DNA of 64,000 nucleotides from Desulfobacteraceae bacterium (GTDB lineage Bacteria > Desulfobacterota > Desulfobacteria > Desulfobacterales > Desulfosarcinaceae): positions 62,001 to 126,000 of the forward strand of contig JABDIN010000046.1 in NCBI GenBank assembly GCA_013003715.1. Reading direction: 5' to 3'. Shown piece after piece: positions 1-8,974 of the stretch. The notes beneath the pieces were generated by a model. The model had not been told where the DNA came from. It did no database searches and saw only the letters and a program-made list of their open reading frames with translations. A program made the translations under genes and the position numbers. How positions within the stretch are numbered: the first letter of the stretch is position 1; the number at the start of each line of letters is the position of its first letter.

Positions 1-665
1 TCCACACCGGCTGCATGGAACCGGGGTGTTTTTTCATCGTTTTCGATGGCTTCTCCCGCACGGACCAGATCGTCGCGCAACCGGATAATGGGCGTCACAA
101 CGATGGGACCAAGGGCCAGCCAGGCCCCGGTGGTCACCACCAAAGAGATGATCAGGACCAGCCAGGCAATTCGATTTACGTAAGCCCGGAGCTCGATTTT
201 GACCGAGGTGGCATCATGGCGGAGCACCAGGGTATAGTTCGACGCTCGGGTATTACCTGCGCATCCGGCTTCATATCGTGTCCCGTCCCGGCTCAACTGC
301 ATGAATCCTTCCGGATCTTTACCCTGGTATGAGGTGTATTCCGGTTTTTCACCGTGAAAACCGATGATTTCGCCCCCGCCTGACAGAAGTACCACACCAA
401 CGACGGTCTGGTCATCAAGAAGGTTTGTCATCCGATAAAGTACGGTTTGATCCGAGGCTTCCGGATCCACCATTTTCATGAGCAAAGAGACACGGGCCTT
501 GGATATCTCCAGGAGCTGATGGAGAAGTTGTGTCCGGCGCATATGATATGAGGGAACCAGAATGATGCCCTCGATGACCACCACGGATAAGAAAATCCAG
601 AACATTACTCGTCGCGATAATCTGGCGGTGGGTAATCTGATCAATCCGTTGAGCAGTCTTGGCAT
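1..665 (-). CDS. membrane sensor protein with HAMP domain, N-terminal part (cut by window edge)
   Basis: Reading the minus strand from an ATG at 665 gives 221 open codons that run off the left edge. A transmembrane helix at about residues 20-38 is followed by an extracytoplasmic region of about 125 residues, a second helix at about 165-187, and the start of a HAMP linker (GPIVVTPIIRLRDDLVRAGEAI-like, from about 188). GGGAG lies about 10 bases before the ATG. This is the standard sensory half of a bacterial transmembrane receptor. The output domain (kinase, cyclase, GGDEF or chemoreceptor) lies outside the window, so the signalling type is unknown. It is transcribed in the same direction as the amidohydrolase upstream of it. 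Confidence 0.75.
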   Translation of the reverse strand, partial: MPRLLNGLIRLPTARLSRRVMFWIFLSVVVIEGIILVPSYHMRRTQLLHQLLEISKARVSLLMKMVDPEASDQTVLYRMTNLLDDQTVVGVVLLSGGGEIIGFHGEKPEYTSYQGKDPEGFMQLSRDGTRYEAGCAGNTRASNYTLVLRHDATSVKIELRAYVNRIAWLVLIISLVVTTGAWLALGPIVVTPIIRLRDDLVRAGEAIENDEKTPRFHAAGV

Positions 666-829
666 GGAATCTGGATCTCCCTGCAGGTTGTTCCGTCCCG
701 GCACTCTCTGCTGGTATCGTGAGAAAAACCGTATTCATTGAGTCTAAGCATCATGGCCGGTGATGCAAGCGCCGGCCTTCAGCCCTGTGCGGCCGGCGTC
801 TTTTCCGACGCACTATCGTGACGATATTT

Positions 830-2617
830 TCAGGCACCATAACCGGCAATCAAGGGTTTGTGTTGCCCATCTTTCAGGTTTACCAATCCCTCTTCACAAA
901 TTTTGAGGTAGGGAATGGCTGCACCGGTCAAAGTGATCAAGGTCAGCATCGGATCGGTGAACGGCACACCGCGTTCCCTTGCTTTTGTATTGATCAGCTC
1001 CATATCATGCGCGATCTCCGGCATGGGGGCGTCTGTCATCAATCCAAAAATGGGCAGCGGGATTTCAGCAATCGTCCTGCCGCCATCGCAGATTACGGCA
1101 CCGCCCTGCAGGTGATGGATACGGTTCACCGCCGCAGCCATATCTGCGCCGGTGGTGCCGATGACAATGATATCCGAACAATCCCAGGCAGCGCTGCAGG
1201 CGACGGCACCGGATTTTAAACCGAAACCACGGATTAAGCCGGTGAATAGTTTGCCGGGCTTATGGGTTCTGTCAACACATGTAATCCATTGAACATCGGC
1301 AACAGATTCAATTTGGAGTTTTCCGTCCGCAACGGGAATCTCGATGATGTCCTCAGCGGTGACCAGGTCACTGATCATTTTTATTGTTCGTACACGGGCC
1401 CGGCCTGTTTCAATCCGGGCATCGATCGAAAAATCGGCGGCGTCCGGTTTGTGGGGCAAGCGGATACTCTTGCGATGCGCGGCTTCGTATTCGTGAACCC
1501 TTGGGGCTACCAGGGCACGGCCATTCTCTGAAATGACCCGGCCGTTGCTGACGACGAGTTCCGGTGTAATGGTCCGAAGATCCGGTAAAATAAGCATGTC
1601 GGCATATTTCCCGGGAGAAAGACCTCCCACCAGATGATCGATATGAAAATGCTCGGCCACATTCAAGGTGGCCATTTGGATGGCTTGAATCGGCTTGAAC
1701 CCATAATGGATGGCTTGTTGGACCACATAGTCCATATAACCCTTGCCCATAAGTTCTCCCGGCGATATGCCGTCGGTGGAAAGGATCAACCGGCGAAGAT
1801 CCACCGCCGCATCTTTGATGGTGGAAACGGCCTCCAGGTCCCTTCGTATACTCCCCTCCCTGACCATCACATACATACCTGCGCGAAGCCGATCCAGCGC
1901 TTCCTCCGGGGTAATGGGTTCATGGCAGGACGATGCACCTGCGGAAACATAGGCGGCAAGTTTTCTGTCCCGGGCACCGGCCGAATGCCCTTCGATGGTT
2001 TTTCCCGCTGCCAGGGTCTGTTCGAATTGGGGCAGATATATTTCCGGCGCTTGAAGCACCCCCTGCCAGTACGTTTCACCGAGTCCGAGAATGTCATCAC
2101 GTTTCAACAGGACCGCCAGGTCCTGCGGCGCTATCCCGCTGGTCATTCTGCTGATGGAAACCATGCCGGGGGCTGTCGCAAACAATTTAATGGGTTGATT
2201 CTGAAGCGAATTCAGAAAATCGATAACGCCATTTAATCCGCATACCGGATAGGGTTCCAGTGTTTCCGTAATAATTGTCGTGGTGCCGCCGGGAATGGCA
2301 TATTTTAGAAATTCACTGATACTGAACAGCCATGCGAGATGGGTGTGGCCATCGATGAAACCAGGTATGACATACTTGTCCGCAGCATCGATTACCCGTG
2401 TCGTGTGGCCGATCATCTTTCCGGGGTCCGGCCCCACATAAGCGATCCAATCCCCACTCACACATAGACTTTGGTTTTCTAGTACTTCCGCCGTATAGAC
2501 ATTGACCACCCTTGCATTGACGATGGCCAGATCGGCAGGGGTAATTCCCTGGGCCACCTTCATCAAGTGGCCCGCATGTTTTTGTTGAATGGCTGCAACA
2601 GGCCCGAATCCGGACAT
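830..2617 (-). CDS. adenine deaminase-family amidohydrolase
   Basis: A 595-residue protein with the full architecture of adenine deaminase (adenine to hypoxanthine plus ammonia): composite beta-sandwich, TIM barrel, and the C-terminal adenine-deaminase domain. The metal-site residues are present: HxH at about 91/93 (GHTHL), Glu 181 (LGLGE), His 211 (EGHS), His 232 (SCHE) and Asp 282 (STDG). The usual C-terminal AHDSHN-type motif reads AWDCSD here, and the usual HIE after HxH is also changed, so the substrate may not be adenine. The ATG at 2617 was chosen because GGAG lies 8 bases upstream; a TTG at 2638 is the alternative. Family assignment is firm, substrate is not. Confidence 0.8.
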   Translation of the reverse strand: MSGFGPVAAIQQKHAGHLMKVAQGITPADLAIVNARVVNVYTAEVLENQSLCVSGDWIAYVGPDPGKMIGHTTRVIDAADKYVIPGFIDGHTHLAWLFSISEFLKYAIPGGTTTIITETLEPYPVCGLNGVIDFLNSLQNQPIKLFATAPGMVSISRMTSGIAPQDLAVLLKRDDILGLGETYWQGVLQAPEIYLPQFEQTLAAGKTIEGHSAGARDRKLAAYVSAGASSCHEPITPEEALDRLRAGMYVMVREGSIRRDLEAVSTIKDAAVDLRRLILSTDGISPGELMGKGYMDYVVQQAIHYGFKPIQAIQMATLNVAEHFHIDHLVGGLSPGKYADMLILPDLRTITPELVVSNGRVISENGRALVAPRVHEYEAAHRKSIRLPHKPDAADFSIDARIETGRARVRTIKMISDLVTAEDIIEIPVADGKLQIESVADVQWITCVDRTHKPGKLFTGLIRGFGLKSGAVACSAAWDCSDIIVIGTTGADMAAAVNRIHHLQGGAVICDGGRTIAEIPLPIFGLMTDAPMPEIAHDMELINTKARERGVPFTDPMLTLITLTGAAIPYLKICEEGLVNLKDGQHKPLIAGYGA

Positions 2618-2818
2618 TTCAAGTCTCCAGTGGTTCAATGGCGTAACGGTCGTGCATCCTGGAAATGAATGATCGCCCGGATTTTAACCACGTCGTCCAT
2701 CACTCACTACAGTGATGTCGATGTCTACCCGGATGCTGTTAACCCCATGTTGCCGTATTCGGGGTGCGGTGACGACGGCGAAGCCGGGTTGCGCGCTTCC
2801 CCCATGCTGCCGGTTGGC

Positions 2819-3391
2819 TTACAATTTGTCCATGGAGGTTATTATCTTGCCGACCAGTCCGTATTTTTGAGCTTCCTCTGCGGACATCCAGAAATTGCGA
2901 TCCGTATCATCCTCGATTTGATCAATGGTTTGGCCGGTCTGCCGGGAAAAAATCCGGTTCAGCCGATCCTTCATTTTCAGCATTTCATTGGCTTCGATAC
3001 TGATATCGGTTGCCTGCCCACCCACACCGCCGCTGGGCTGATGCAATAAAAACCGAGTGTTGGGCAGGCAGAAGCGGTTTTTGACATCCGGCGCCGAATA
3101 GATCAGTGCACCGGCACTGGCCACCCATCCGGTGCCAATGACCTTGACCACCGGTTTCACGAAACCGATCATATCAAAAATGGTATCGGCGGACTCCACA
3201 TGACCTCCCTGAGAGTTGATGATGATTTTAATCGGATCGGGTGATGTCTCGGAGAGCACAATCAGTTTTTCGGTAACCTCCTGGGACAATTCCTGGGTGA
3301 TGGCTCCGAATATGGTAATCGTCCGTGTCTCCAGCAGCTTTTTAGCGACAATGTTCTGCGTTTTTTCACTATCTTTGTGATTACAAGTCAT
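2819..3391 (-). CDS. ClpP-like serine protease
   Basis: A 190-residue protein of the ClpP/crotonase fold. The catalytic triad can be read: Ser 92 in WVASAG (ClpP has AASMG), His 117 in LLHQPSGG, and Asp 162 in EDDTDR, followed by the ClpP signature FWMSAEEAQKYGLV. ClpP forms a tetradecameric barrel fed by an AAA+ unfoldase, but no clpX or clpA is nearby, so this is probably a second ClpP copy working with an unfoldase encoded elsewhere. The ATG at 3391 has GAGG six bases upstream and is preferred to the ATG at 3436. Substrates cannot be inferred from the neighbours. Confidence 0.85.
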   Translation of the reverse strand: MTCNHKDSEKTQNIVAKKLLETRTITIFGAITQELSQEVTEKLIVLSETSPDPIKIIINSQGGHVESADTIFDMIGFVKPVVKVIGTGWVASAGALIYSAPDVKNRFCLPNTRFLLHQPSGGVGGQATDISIEANEMLKMKDRLNRIFSRQTGQTIDQIEDDTDRNFWMSAEEAQKYGLVGKIITSMDKL

Positions 3392-3614
3392 GGTTACCTC
3401 ATTTTCCGTATGTGTTAAAAAGTGATCTGCGATCATTGAGTTCGGGTTTTTTACTAGCGTATCTCAAGATAGTTTCTTTTTCGGGACCGGCAAGCCGGTG
3501 AAGGCGATTTCTATCCTGGTCCGATTTTTGCTTGAATACCTGGCTGAAGTATTACCGACATTATAGGGAACCTTCTCTTGGAGGCAAGTACTTTTTCACT
3601 GAAATGTCATTGGG

Positions 3615-3643
3615 TTGACACGGATTCATTAATCAGATAGAAG
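3615..3643 (+). promoter_or_regulatory. putative sigma70-type promoter of the M23 peptidase gene
   Basis: TTGACA at 3615-3620 and TAGAAG at 3638-3643 are separated by 17 bases. This lies about 70 bases before the ATG at 3714. The rest of the 3392-3713 gap, between divergent genes, shows nothing else recognisable. Confidence 0.4.
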
Positions 3644-3713
3644 ACTGGCGGACACTCGATCTCACATTGGACGCCTCAAATCTGAGTTCAGCGACGCAAT
3701 AGACGGAATAATA

Positions 3714-4985
3714 ATGATCAATCTTTCAGTTCGTTTTTCCTCATTCTGCGGGACCTTGATATCACTTTTATTTTTACTTTCCGCCAACGGGCACGCCACC
3801 GTTGCCGGCACCCGGAATTCGGTAACCATTGGTTCCGAAACCGCGACAGCCGGGGAATTGCAATCCACAGCCCCATCTCTGACGGTCATAAATGGTAAAA
3901 TCGGGAAAAATCCGGTTTACACCGAATTGGTATCCCTTGGGTTGACGCCGGCCGAGGTGATTTCCTTGTCGAAATCCTTCAAAAAGGTCTTTGATCTGCG
4001 CAGAGCAAGGCCGAACGATGAATACCGGCTGATACTCACCAGCACCAATCAGCTTCATGAGTTCACCTATAAAACAGATGTACTGAACCAGTATGTCGCC
4101 CAGAAAACAGACGATGGCGGGTTTGATATCTATAAACAGGATATTATTCTGGAGAAGGAGCTGGCTGCCAAGGAGTTTGTGCTTGAAAACAGCCTTTACC
4201 AAGCCATCCTCAATGCGGGTGAGAACGCAAATCTGGTCTCCGCATTTGTCGATATTTTTTCCTGGGATATCGATTTCTACTTGTATCCGAGAAAGGGTGA
4301 CCGGATCGTTATTTTGTTCGAACGCTATCTGAAGGACGGACAATTCGTAAAGTACGGCGATATTCTGGTTGCCCGGTATATCGGGAAAAACGGAACCCAC
4401 TCGGCATTTTTATTCGATGATGGAAATGTCCCGGCATACTATGATGAGCAAGGGCATCTTCTGAGAAAAATGTTTTTACGCGTACCGGTCAAATTCGGCG
4501 TGAAGACCTCTTCCTATTCCATACGTCGTTTCCACCCGATATCAAAGAAGTATAAACGACATACCGGAATTGATTATGGTGCCGTTCTTGGTACGCCAGT
4601 TTTGGCGACGGCCGGTGGTAAAGTGAAATTTTCCGGATGGAAGGGAGGATACGGCAAGCTGGTAATCCTTCGTCACGCCAATGGCTATGAGACCTATTAC
4701 GGCCACTGCAACAAGTTATTGGTGGCAAACGGGCAATTTGTCAAACAGGGGCAGACCATCGCCAAGGTCGGTAGAACCGGAACCGCCACCGGTACGCATG
4801 TTCATTATGAAATTCGATCCAATGGAAAACCTATCAATCCCAACTCCATTAAAACCATGAAGGGGAATCCCCTGCAGGCAAAACTGTTGGATAAGTACCA
4901 TGCGACAGTTCAATCCCGGCTGATGCTTGTTGAAACCCTGACCGCCCGGGTGGAAAAGTCCAAGCTGGTTTCGGCCAATCCCTGA
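3714..4985 (+). CDS. M23-family (LytM-type) murein endopeptidase
   Basis: A 423-residue exported protein. Residues 1-29 form a signal peptide (hydrophobic core LISLLFLLSANGHA). The middle region resembles the N-terminal inhibitory and substrate-positioning domains of MepM/Csd3-type enzymes. The C-terminal peptidase domain has the zinc motifs HTGID (His 283, Asp 287) and HVH (His 362, His 364). Such enzymes cut peptide cross-links in peptidoglycan during wall growth. The gene stands alone, with a plausible promoter just upstream and a repeat-bearing gap downstream. Family and location are secure; the exact cross-link cleaved is unknown. Confidence 0.88.
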   Translation: MINLSVRFSSFCGTLISLLFLLSANGHATVAGTRNSVTIGSETATAGELQSTAPSLTVINGKIGKNPVYTELVSLGLTPAEVISLSKSFKKVFDLRRARPNDEYRLILTSTNQLHEFTYKTDVLNQYVAQKTDDGGFDIYKQDIILEKELAAKEFVLENSLYQAILNAGENANLVSAFVDIFSWDIDFYLYPRKGDRIVILFERYLKDGQFVKYGDILVARYIGKNGTHSAFLFDDGNVPAYYDEQGHLLRKMFLRVPVKFGVKTSSYSIRRFHPISKKYKRHTGIDYGAVLGTPVLATAGGKVKFSGWKGGYGKLVILRHANGYETYYGHCNKLLVANGQFVKQGQTIAKVGRTGTATGTHVHYEIRSNGKPINPNSIKTMKGNPLQAKLLDKYHATVQSRLMLVETLTARVEKSKLVSANP

Positions 4986-5118
4986 TTCTCCCGTCCTTTT
5001 TTTTCCTCTCCTTTATCGATGGAATCCGCTGCACCGGCCGGCGCCGGAATTGAAAACGCCAAAAAAATGACACATTGAGTGGACGGATACCATTCAATTT
5101 AATTTTCAGGGCTGACGC

Positions 5119-5375
5119 ATGTAAAATTGATACGGTTGGAACAGTGTCCGATGACCACTGGTAATGTCAAATAACAAAGCTCAAATTTCAAATGGTGGTA
5201 TGCTATCTTTTTTTAAGGACAGCTCTGACGATAAAGTGAATATAAGACGACAGCATTCCTTCATTTGGCATTTGAATTTGGTTATTTGATATTAAAACAA
5301 TATCTTGTATCAAAACATACCAATAGTTTGAGGCCTCTGATGCCATGCTGAATCACCATGAAATCACCCTGTTTT
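5119..5375. repeat. long palindromic intergenic repeat element, copy A (fullest copy)
   Basis: The 4986-5487 gap holds no gene. Its centre carries an AT-rich element with two 31-bp arms, 5163-5193 and 5263-5293, that are inverted copies of each other (25 of 31 positions match when one is reverse complemented). TTGATAC at 5128-5134 is mirrored by GTATCAA at 5307-5313. The left part (TGATACGGTTGGAA.. and ..CAAAGCTCAAATTTCA..) recurs near 20.4, 41.7 and 46.0 kb. The right part, ending ATCACCCTGTTTT at 5363-5375, recurs at 54.5 kb. It looks like a miniature mobile element or structured intergenic repeat; no transposase is nearby. Confidence 0.7.
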
Positions 5376-5487
5376 CCCTTTTAAATGAGACGGCTTCGCG
5401 GTATACAATGCGGCTGTGAATTGGATCTTTCAATGAACGACCTATTGCCGAAACGATAATCCCCACTTTTTACCCGGAGATGAAATA

Positions 5488-6885
5488 ATGACATCAGAGC
5501 AGCAGAAACGGGAACGTTCCGCACTCATTGTTGCCACGGTGACCTCTTTCATGGGGCCATTTATGATATCGGCGGTGAATGTGGCGCTCCCGACGATACA
5601 AAGGGATTTTTCCGCCACAGCCGTGAGCCTGAGCTGGATTGCGACATCCTACCTCCTGGCCATTGCCGTTTTTGCCGTTCCGCTGGGCCGGATTGCAGAT
5701 ATCCATGGCCGCAAAAAGATTTTTTTGTGGGGGCTTTATCTGTTCACCGCCTCTTCATTCCTGACCGCATTTGCATGGTCGGTCACCTCGATGATCATAC
5801 TTCGGGTGGGGCAGGGCGCCGGAACCGCCATGATGGTAACAACCGGCATGGCCATCATCACCTCGATTTTTCCACCCCAGCGACGGGGAAAGGCCATCGG
5901 TATCTATGTGTCGGCAGTTTATATCGGGCTTTCCTGCGGTCCGTTCGCCGGCGGGTTTTTAACGGAACAATTCGGCTGGCAGAGTATATTTTTTCTGGTG
6001 GCCCCCATCGGTGTGTTTTCCATTGTCGTAACCCTGGTATTCTTGAAAGGCGAATGGGCGGACGCCCGGGGAGAGCAGTTTGACATATCCGGCAGCATAC
6101 TCTATGCCGTGGCCCTGATACTGCTGATCTATGGTGCGGGACGGCTGCCAGGTTGGACGGCAACCGGGCTGATCACCGCCGGGATTTTGAGCCTCGGGGC
6201 GTTCATCCGGCAGGAACTCAGGGTGGACGCGCCGGTTTTCGACGTGCGGCTGTTTTCCGACAATAAATTGTTTGCCTTTTCCAGTTTCGCCGCAATGATC
6301 AATTATGCCGCCACCTATGCCGTGACCTTTTTATTGAGTTTGTACTTGCAGTACATTAAAGGGATGAGCCCGCAAAGCGCCGGGAGCATTCTTATCTTCC
6401 AGCCCGTATGCATGGCGTTGTTCTCACCTTTTGCCGGAAAGCTTTCCGACAGGATCGAGCCGCGTTATATCGCCTCGGCAGGTATGGCCATCACCGCCAT
6501 CGGTTTGGGTGTTCTGGGGGCGGCGGGCACCGACACCCCCCTCTATATTTTCATGGGAACACTAACAGCCCTCGGTATCGGATTTGCGCTGTTTTCATCT
6601 CCGAACATGAATGCCATTATGGGGTCGGTGCAAAAAAAACATTACGGCATTGCCTCCGGTACGGTATCCACCATGCGGCTGTTGGGCCAGATGGTGAGTA
6701 TGGCCACTGCCACCATGGTATTTAATCTGTTTATCGGTGATGCGTTGATAACGCCTGAAATTTTCGGTGGTTTTATGAAAAGCTACCGGACCTGCCTGAT
6801 CATTTTTGTCGGATTGTGCGTTGCGGGTACTTTTTTCTCCATGTTCCGGGGTGAACTCCGGGTTTCAGGAGAAAATGAAAAATGA
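5488..6885 (+). CDS. MFS multidrug exporter, DHA2 (EmrB/QacA-like) family
   Basis: A 465-residue integral membrane protein. The N-terminus has the DHA2 pattern (NVALPTIQRDF, then LGRIADIHGRKK as motif A), and motif C is recognisable around GLSCGPFAGGFLTEQFGWQ. Hydrophobic segments cover most of the length, consistent with 12-14 helices. The family exports lipophilic drugs or acids using the proton gradient. The start has GGAG 11 bases upstream. A metallo-hydrolase gene follows after 18 bases, so the two are probably cotranscribed. The substrate is unknown. Confidence 0.85.
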   Translation: MTSEQQKRERSALIVATVTSFMGPFMISAVNVALPTIQRDFSATAVSLSWIATSYLLAIAVFAVPLGRIADIHGRKKIFLWGLYLFTASSFLTAFAWSVTSMIILRVGQGAGTAMMVTTGMAIITSIFPPQRRGKAIGIYVSAVYIGLSCGPFAGGFLTEQFGWQSIFFLVAPIGVFSIVVTLVFLKGEWADARGEQFDISGSILYAVALILLIYGAGRLPGWTATGLITAGILSLGAFIRQELRVDAPVFDVRLFSDNKLFAFSSFAAMINYAATYAVTFLLSLYLQYIKGMSPQSAGSILIFQPVCMALFSPFAGKLSDRIEPRYIASAGMAITAIGLGVLGAAGTDTPLYIFMGTLTALGIGFALFSSPNMNAIMGSVQKKHYGIASGTVSTMRLLGQMVSMATATMVFNLFIGDALITPEIFGGFMKSYRTCLIIFVGLCVAGTFFSMFRGELRVSGENEK

Positions 6886-6903
6886 TGTATATCAGCCAAT
6901 TAT

Positions 6904-7836
6904 ATGGGCAACACTTTTATGAAAAAAACCATCGTCACCGATAATATCAGCTATATTGAACCGGTATCCATGTCCAATTACCAGGCCTGTTCCGGTCTTG
7001 TCGTTACGGATAAGGGTACAAAGCTGGTGATCGATACCAATCTTGGCCGGACAGAGAGCAAACCATTCCTGGCCCTTGAACGACCGGACATCGGTATCGT
7101 CTCACATTACCACCTGGATCACGCGGTTTGGTCTTCGGAATTGATGGGTACCACCGATGCGGAGCTGTTCGTCCCTGAAATTGAAGCCCGGTACCTGTCT
7201 GATTTCGATTTTTACCTGAAAAGAACCATTGATGGATCTCCCCTGACGGCGCTGTGGAAGCATTTTACGCTCAGTGTCGCAGGGTATAAAGAGCTTGGAC
7301 ATTATTCGGTGTATGGGGAGGGGCATTGTTTTGATATCGGCCGATGCCGAATCGAGTGTATCGGAACACCCGGCCACTCACCCGGTCATATGTCTTTTTA
7401 CTTCCCGTTCGAGCGGATTCTTTTCACCGGGGATATGGGGGTAGACCGCTTCGGGCCCTGGTATGGATGGCCGGATTGTGATCTTGTAAAGATGATTGAC
7501 GCCATGTTCCGGCTAAGGGCCATGCCCGTCACAACGCTGTTGACAAGCCATGGCGGCTTATTCACCACAGGGATTGTCGAGCGGTGGGATCGGGCCCTCG
7601 GGCATCTCATGGACAGGGAGAAACGTATCGTGAAAGGGCTGGAAGAAGGCTTAGAAAAAGAAAGGATCGTGGCCAGTGGCATTTTTTTCAAGAGAATGCC
7701 GGTGGTTGATGAGCCCATGAGATCCTTTTTCCGCATGTGGGATGAAAATATGTACGACCATCATCTGGCATTGATTGAGCGCGGCGGGATTGCCAAGGTA
7801 TTTTCTATGTCCCGGAGGATTTGTCGATATCGATGA
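6904..7836 (+). CDS. metallo-beta-lactamase-fold hydrolase
   Basis: A 310-residue protein with the binuclear metal motifs of the superfamily: SHYHLDHA (His 68, His 70, Asp 72, His 73), GTPGHSPGH, and TGDMGVD. The C-terminal third is helical and not assignable to a named subfamily. It follows the MFS exporter by 18 bases, which suggests a joint detoxification or export role, but this is inference. An in-frame ATG at 6919 is an alternative start, and neither start has a clear Shine-Dalgarno. The last 32 bases overlap, tail to tail, the end of the kinase-like gene on the other strand. Confidence 0.8.
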   Translation: MGNTFMKKTIVTDNISYIEPVSMSNYQACSGLVVTDKGTKLVIDTNLGRTESKPFLALERPDIGIVSHYHLDHAVWSSELMGTTDAELFVPEIEARYLSDFDFYLKRTIDGSPLTALWKHFTLSVAGYKELGHYSVYGEGHCFDIGRCRIECIGTPGHSPGHMSFYFPFERILFTGDMGVDRFGPWYGWPDCDLVKMIDAMFRLRAMPVTTLLTSHGGLFTTGIVERWDRALGHLMDREKRIVKGLEEGLEKERIVASGIFFKRMPVVDEPMRSFFRMWDENMYDHHLALIERGGIAKVFSMSRRICRYR

Positions 7837-8671
7837 TTTTTGATCCCCCGGGATAAGCCCTGGTTTCAAATCGGGTGATGTTCTGCAATTTGCGCGTGAT
7901 ACCGGCCATTCGATCGGTTTGCTCCTTGATTTTGGACAAAAACTTCTGATTGTCACTATTACCCGCCGATTCCCCCAATAAAATCTCCGCGTATCCGGTA
8001 ATGGTCTGCAACGGCTGATTCAGCTCGTGGCATACCCCCCCGGCGGTTTCCAGCACGGCCTGTAATTTTTCCTTTTGTACCCGGTGGGTTTCCGCTTGAT
8101 TTTTTTCGGTCAGATCCATCATGACCGTGATGTTGCCGAGCGCATTGTTTTCGGAATTGACGATGGCCATGGTAAACAGAAAATAACGGTGCCGCCCATC
8201 CGCGCAAGGTATCCTGGATTCAAAATGGTAAATGCCGCTATTCCTTTTCATTTTTCGTTCCTGTTCGATAATGAAACTCATCTCCTCACCAGGCAGTTTG
8301 CCGGAGATCTCTTCAGGACGGCTGCCGATGATGTCCGCTCTTGACAGGCCTAAAATCTGTTTGGCAAAGGCTTTGTTGCACCCGCGGTATACCCCGTCTC
8401 CATCTTTGAAATAGATGGGATTGGGAATGGTGTTGATCAGCGTGTCCATCAAATCCAGGTAACCGCGCAACCTGGCTTCCGTTCGTTCCTGGACCGATGT
8501 AATCTTGTGCCGATGGGTGTCCATTTCGGACAGGCGCTTGGTTTTGGTCGCGAGGGCCAGTGATTGTTCGGCAATTGTTCGCTGAAGACGCCTGTTGTTA
8601 AGGTGGGTGTACGCTATCAGAAAAAGAAGGAGGGTGATGATGCCGGCCGATATCCATATGGTGTTTAACAT
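7805..8671 (-). CDS. membrane PAS-HisKA protein lacking a kinase ATPase domain
   Basis: One N-terminal transmembrane helix, a short coiled coil (RTIAEQSLALATKTKRLSEM), a PAS domain with PAC tail (IPNPIYFKDGDGVYRGCNKAF ... GNITVMMDLTEKNQ), then a HisKA dimerisation domain with the H-box CHELNQPLQTITGYAEILL (His 215 from this start). The protein stops about 70 residues after the His, before any HATPase N, G1 or G2 box. It therefore cannot autophosphorylate alone; it could be a phosphoacceptor, a scaffold or a decayed kinase. The ATG at 8671 has AGGA upstream; earlier ATGs at 8710 and 8707 are possible. The 3' end lies antisense within the hydrolase gene. Confidence 0.75.
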   Translation of the reverse strand: MLNTIWISAGIITLLLFLIAYTHLNNRRLQRTIAEQSLALATKTKRLSEMDTHRHKITSVQERTEARLRGYLDLMDTLINTIPNPIYFKDGDGVYRGCNKAFAKQILGLSRADIIGSRPEEISGKLPGEEMSFIIEQERKMKRNSGIYHFESRIPCADGRHRYFLFTMAIVNSENNALGNITVMMDLTEKNQAETHRVQKEKLQAVLETAGGVCHELNQPLQTITGYAEILLGESAGNSDNQKFLSKIKEQTDRMAGITRKLQNITRFETRAYPGGSKIIDIDKSSGT

Positions 8672-8974
8672 GGGCAAGTATCCTGGTGATCCCGTTATGA
8701 GTTGCATCACAGATTGTCGTCAGCCCGAATACGGAAGCAAGAGTGGATATGGTGCTATTGCTCCGGCGGAGAAACACGCGGCAGCCGTTTTTTCGATTTT
8801 TCACAGACGCTGATTATGATGACGTGTGTCCCCCGCTCAAACCGCCGGAACCTTCTAAGCTGATCCGGCATTGCTATTGGCGCCTGAAAAGTCGCCGGAT
8901 TAATATATCGGTAAAGTATTAGACGGATCAAGCTGAAAAGCGCCGGTATCGCCGGCCGGGTAAGGGATTCGAGG
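8672..8974. other. intergenic gap without recognised gene
   Basis: About 300 bases between two minus-strand genes. No open frame with coding character, RNA gene or clear terminator was recognised. It presumably holds the promoter of the PAS-HisKA gene. Confidence 0.4.

Noticed and set aside
415-738. A 107-codon minus-strand frame near the left edge
   Set aside because: The overlapping frame starting at 665 has transmembrane helices and a HAMP linker and runs off the edge; the 107-codon frame has no such features.
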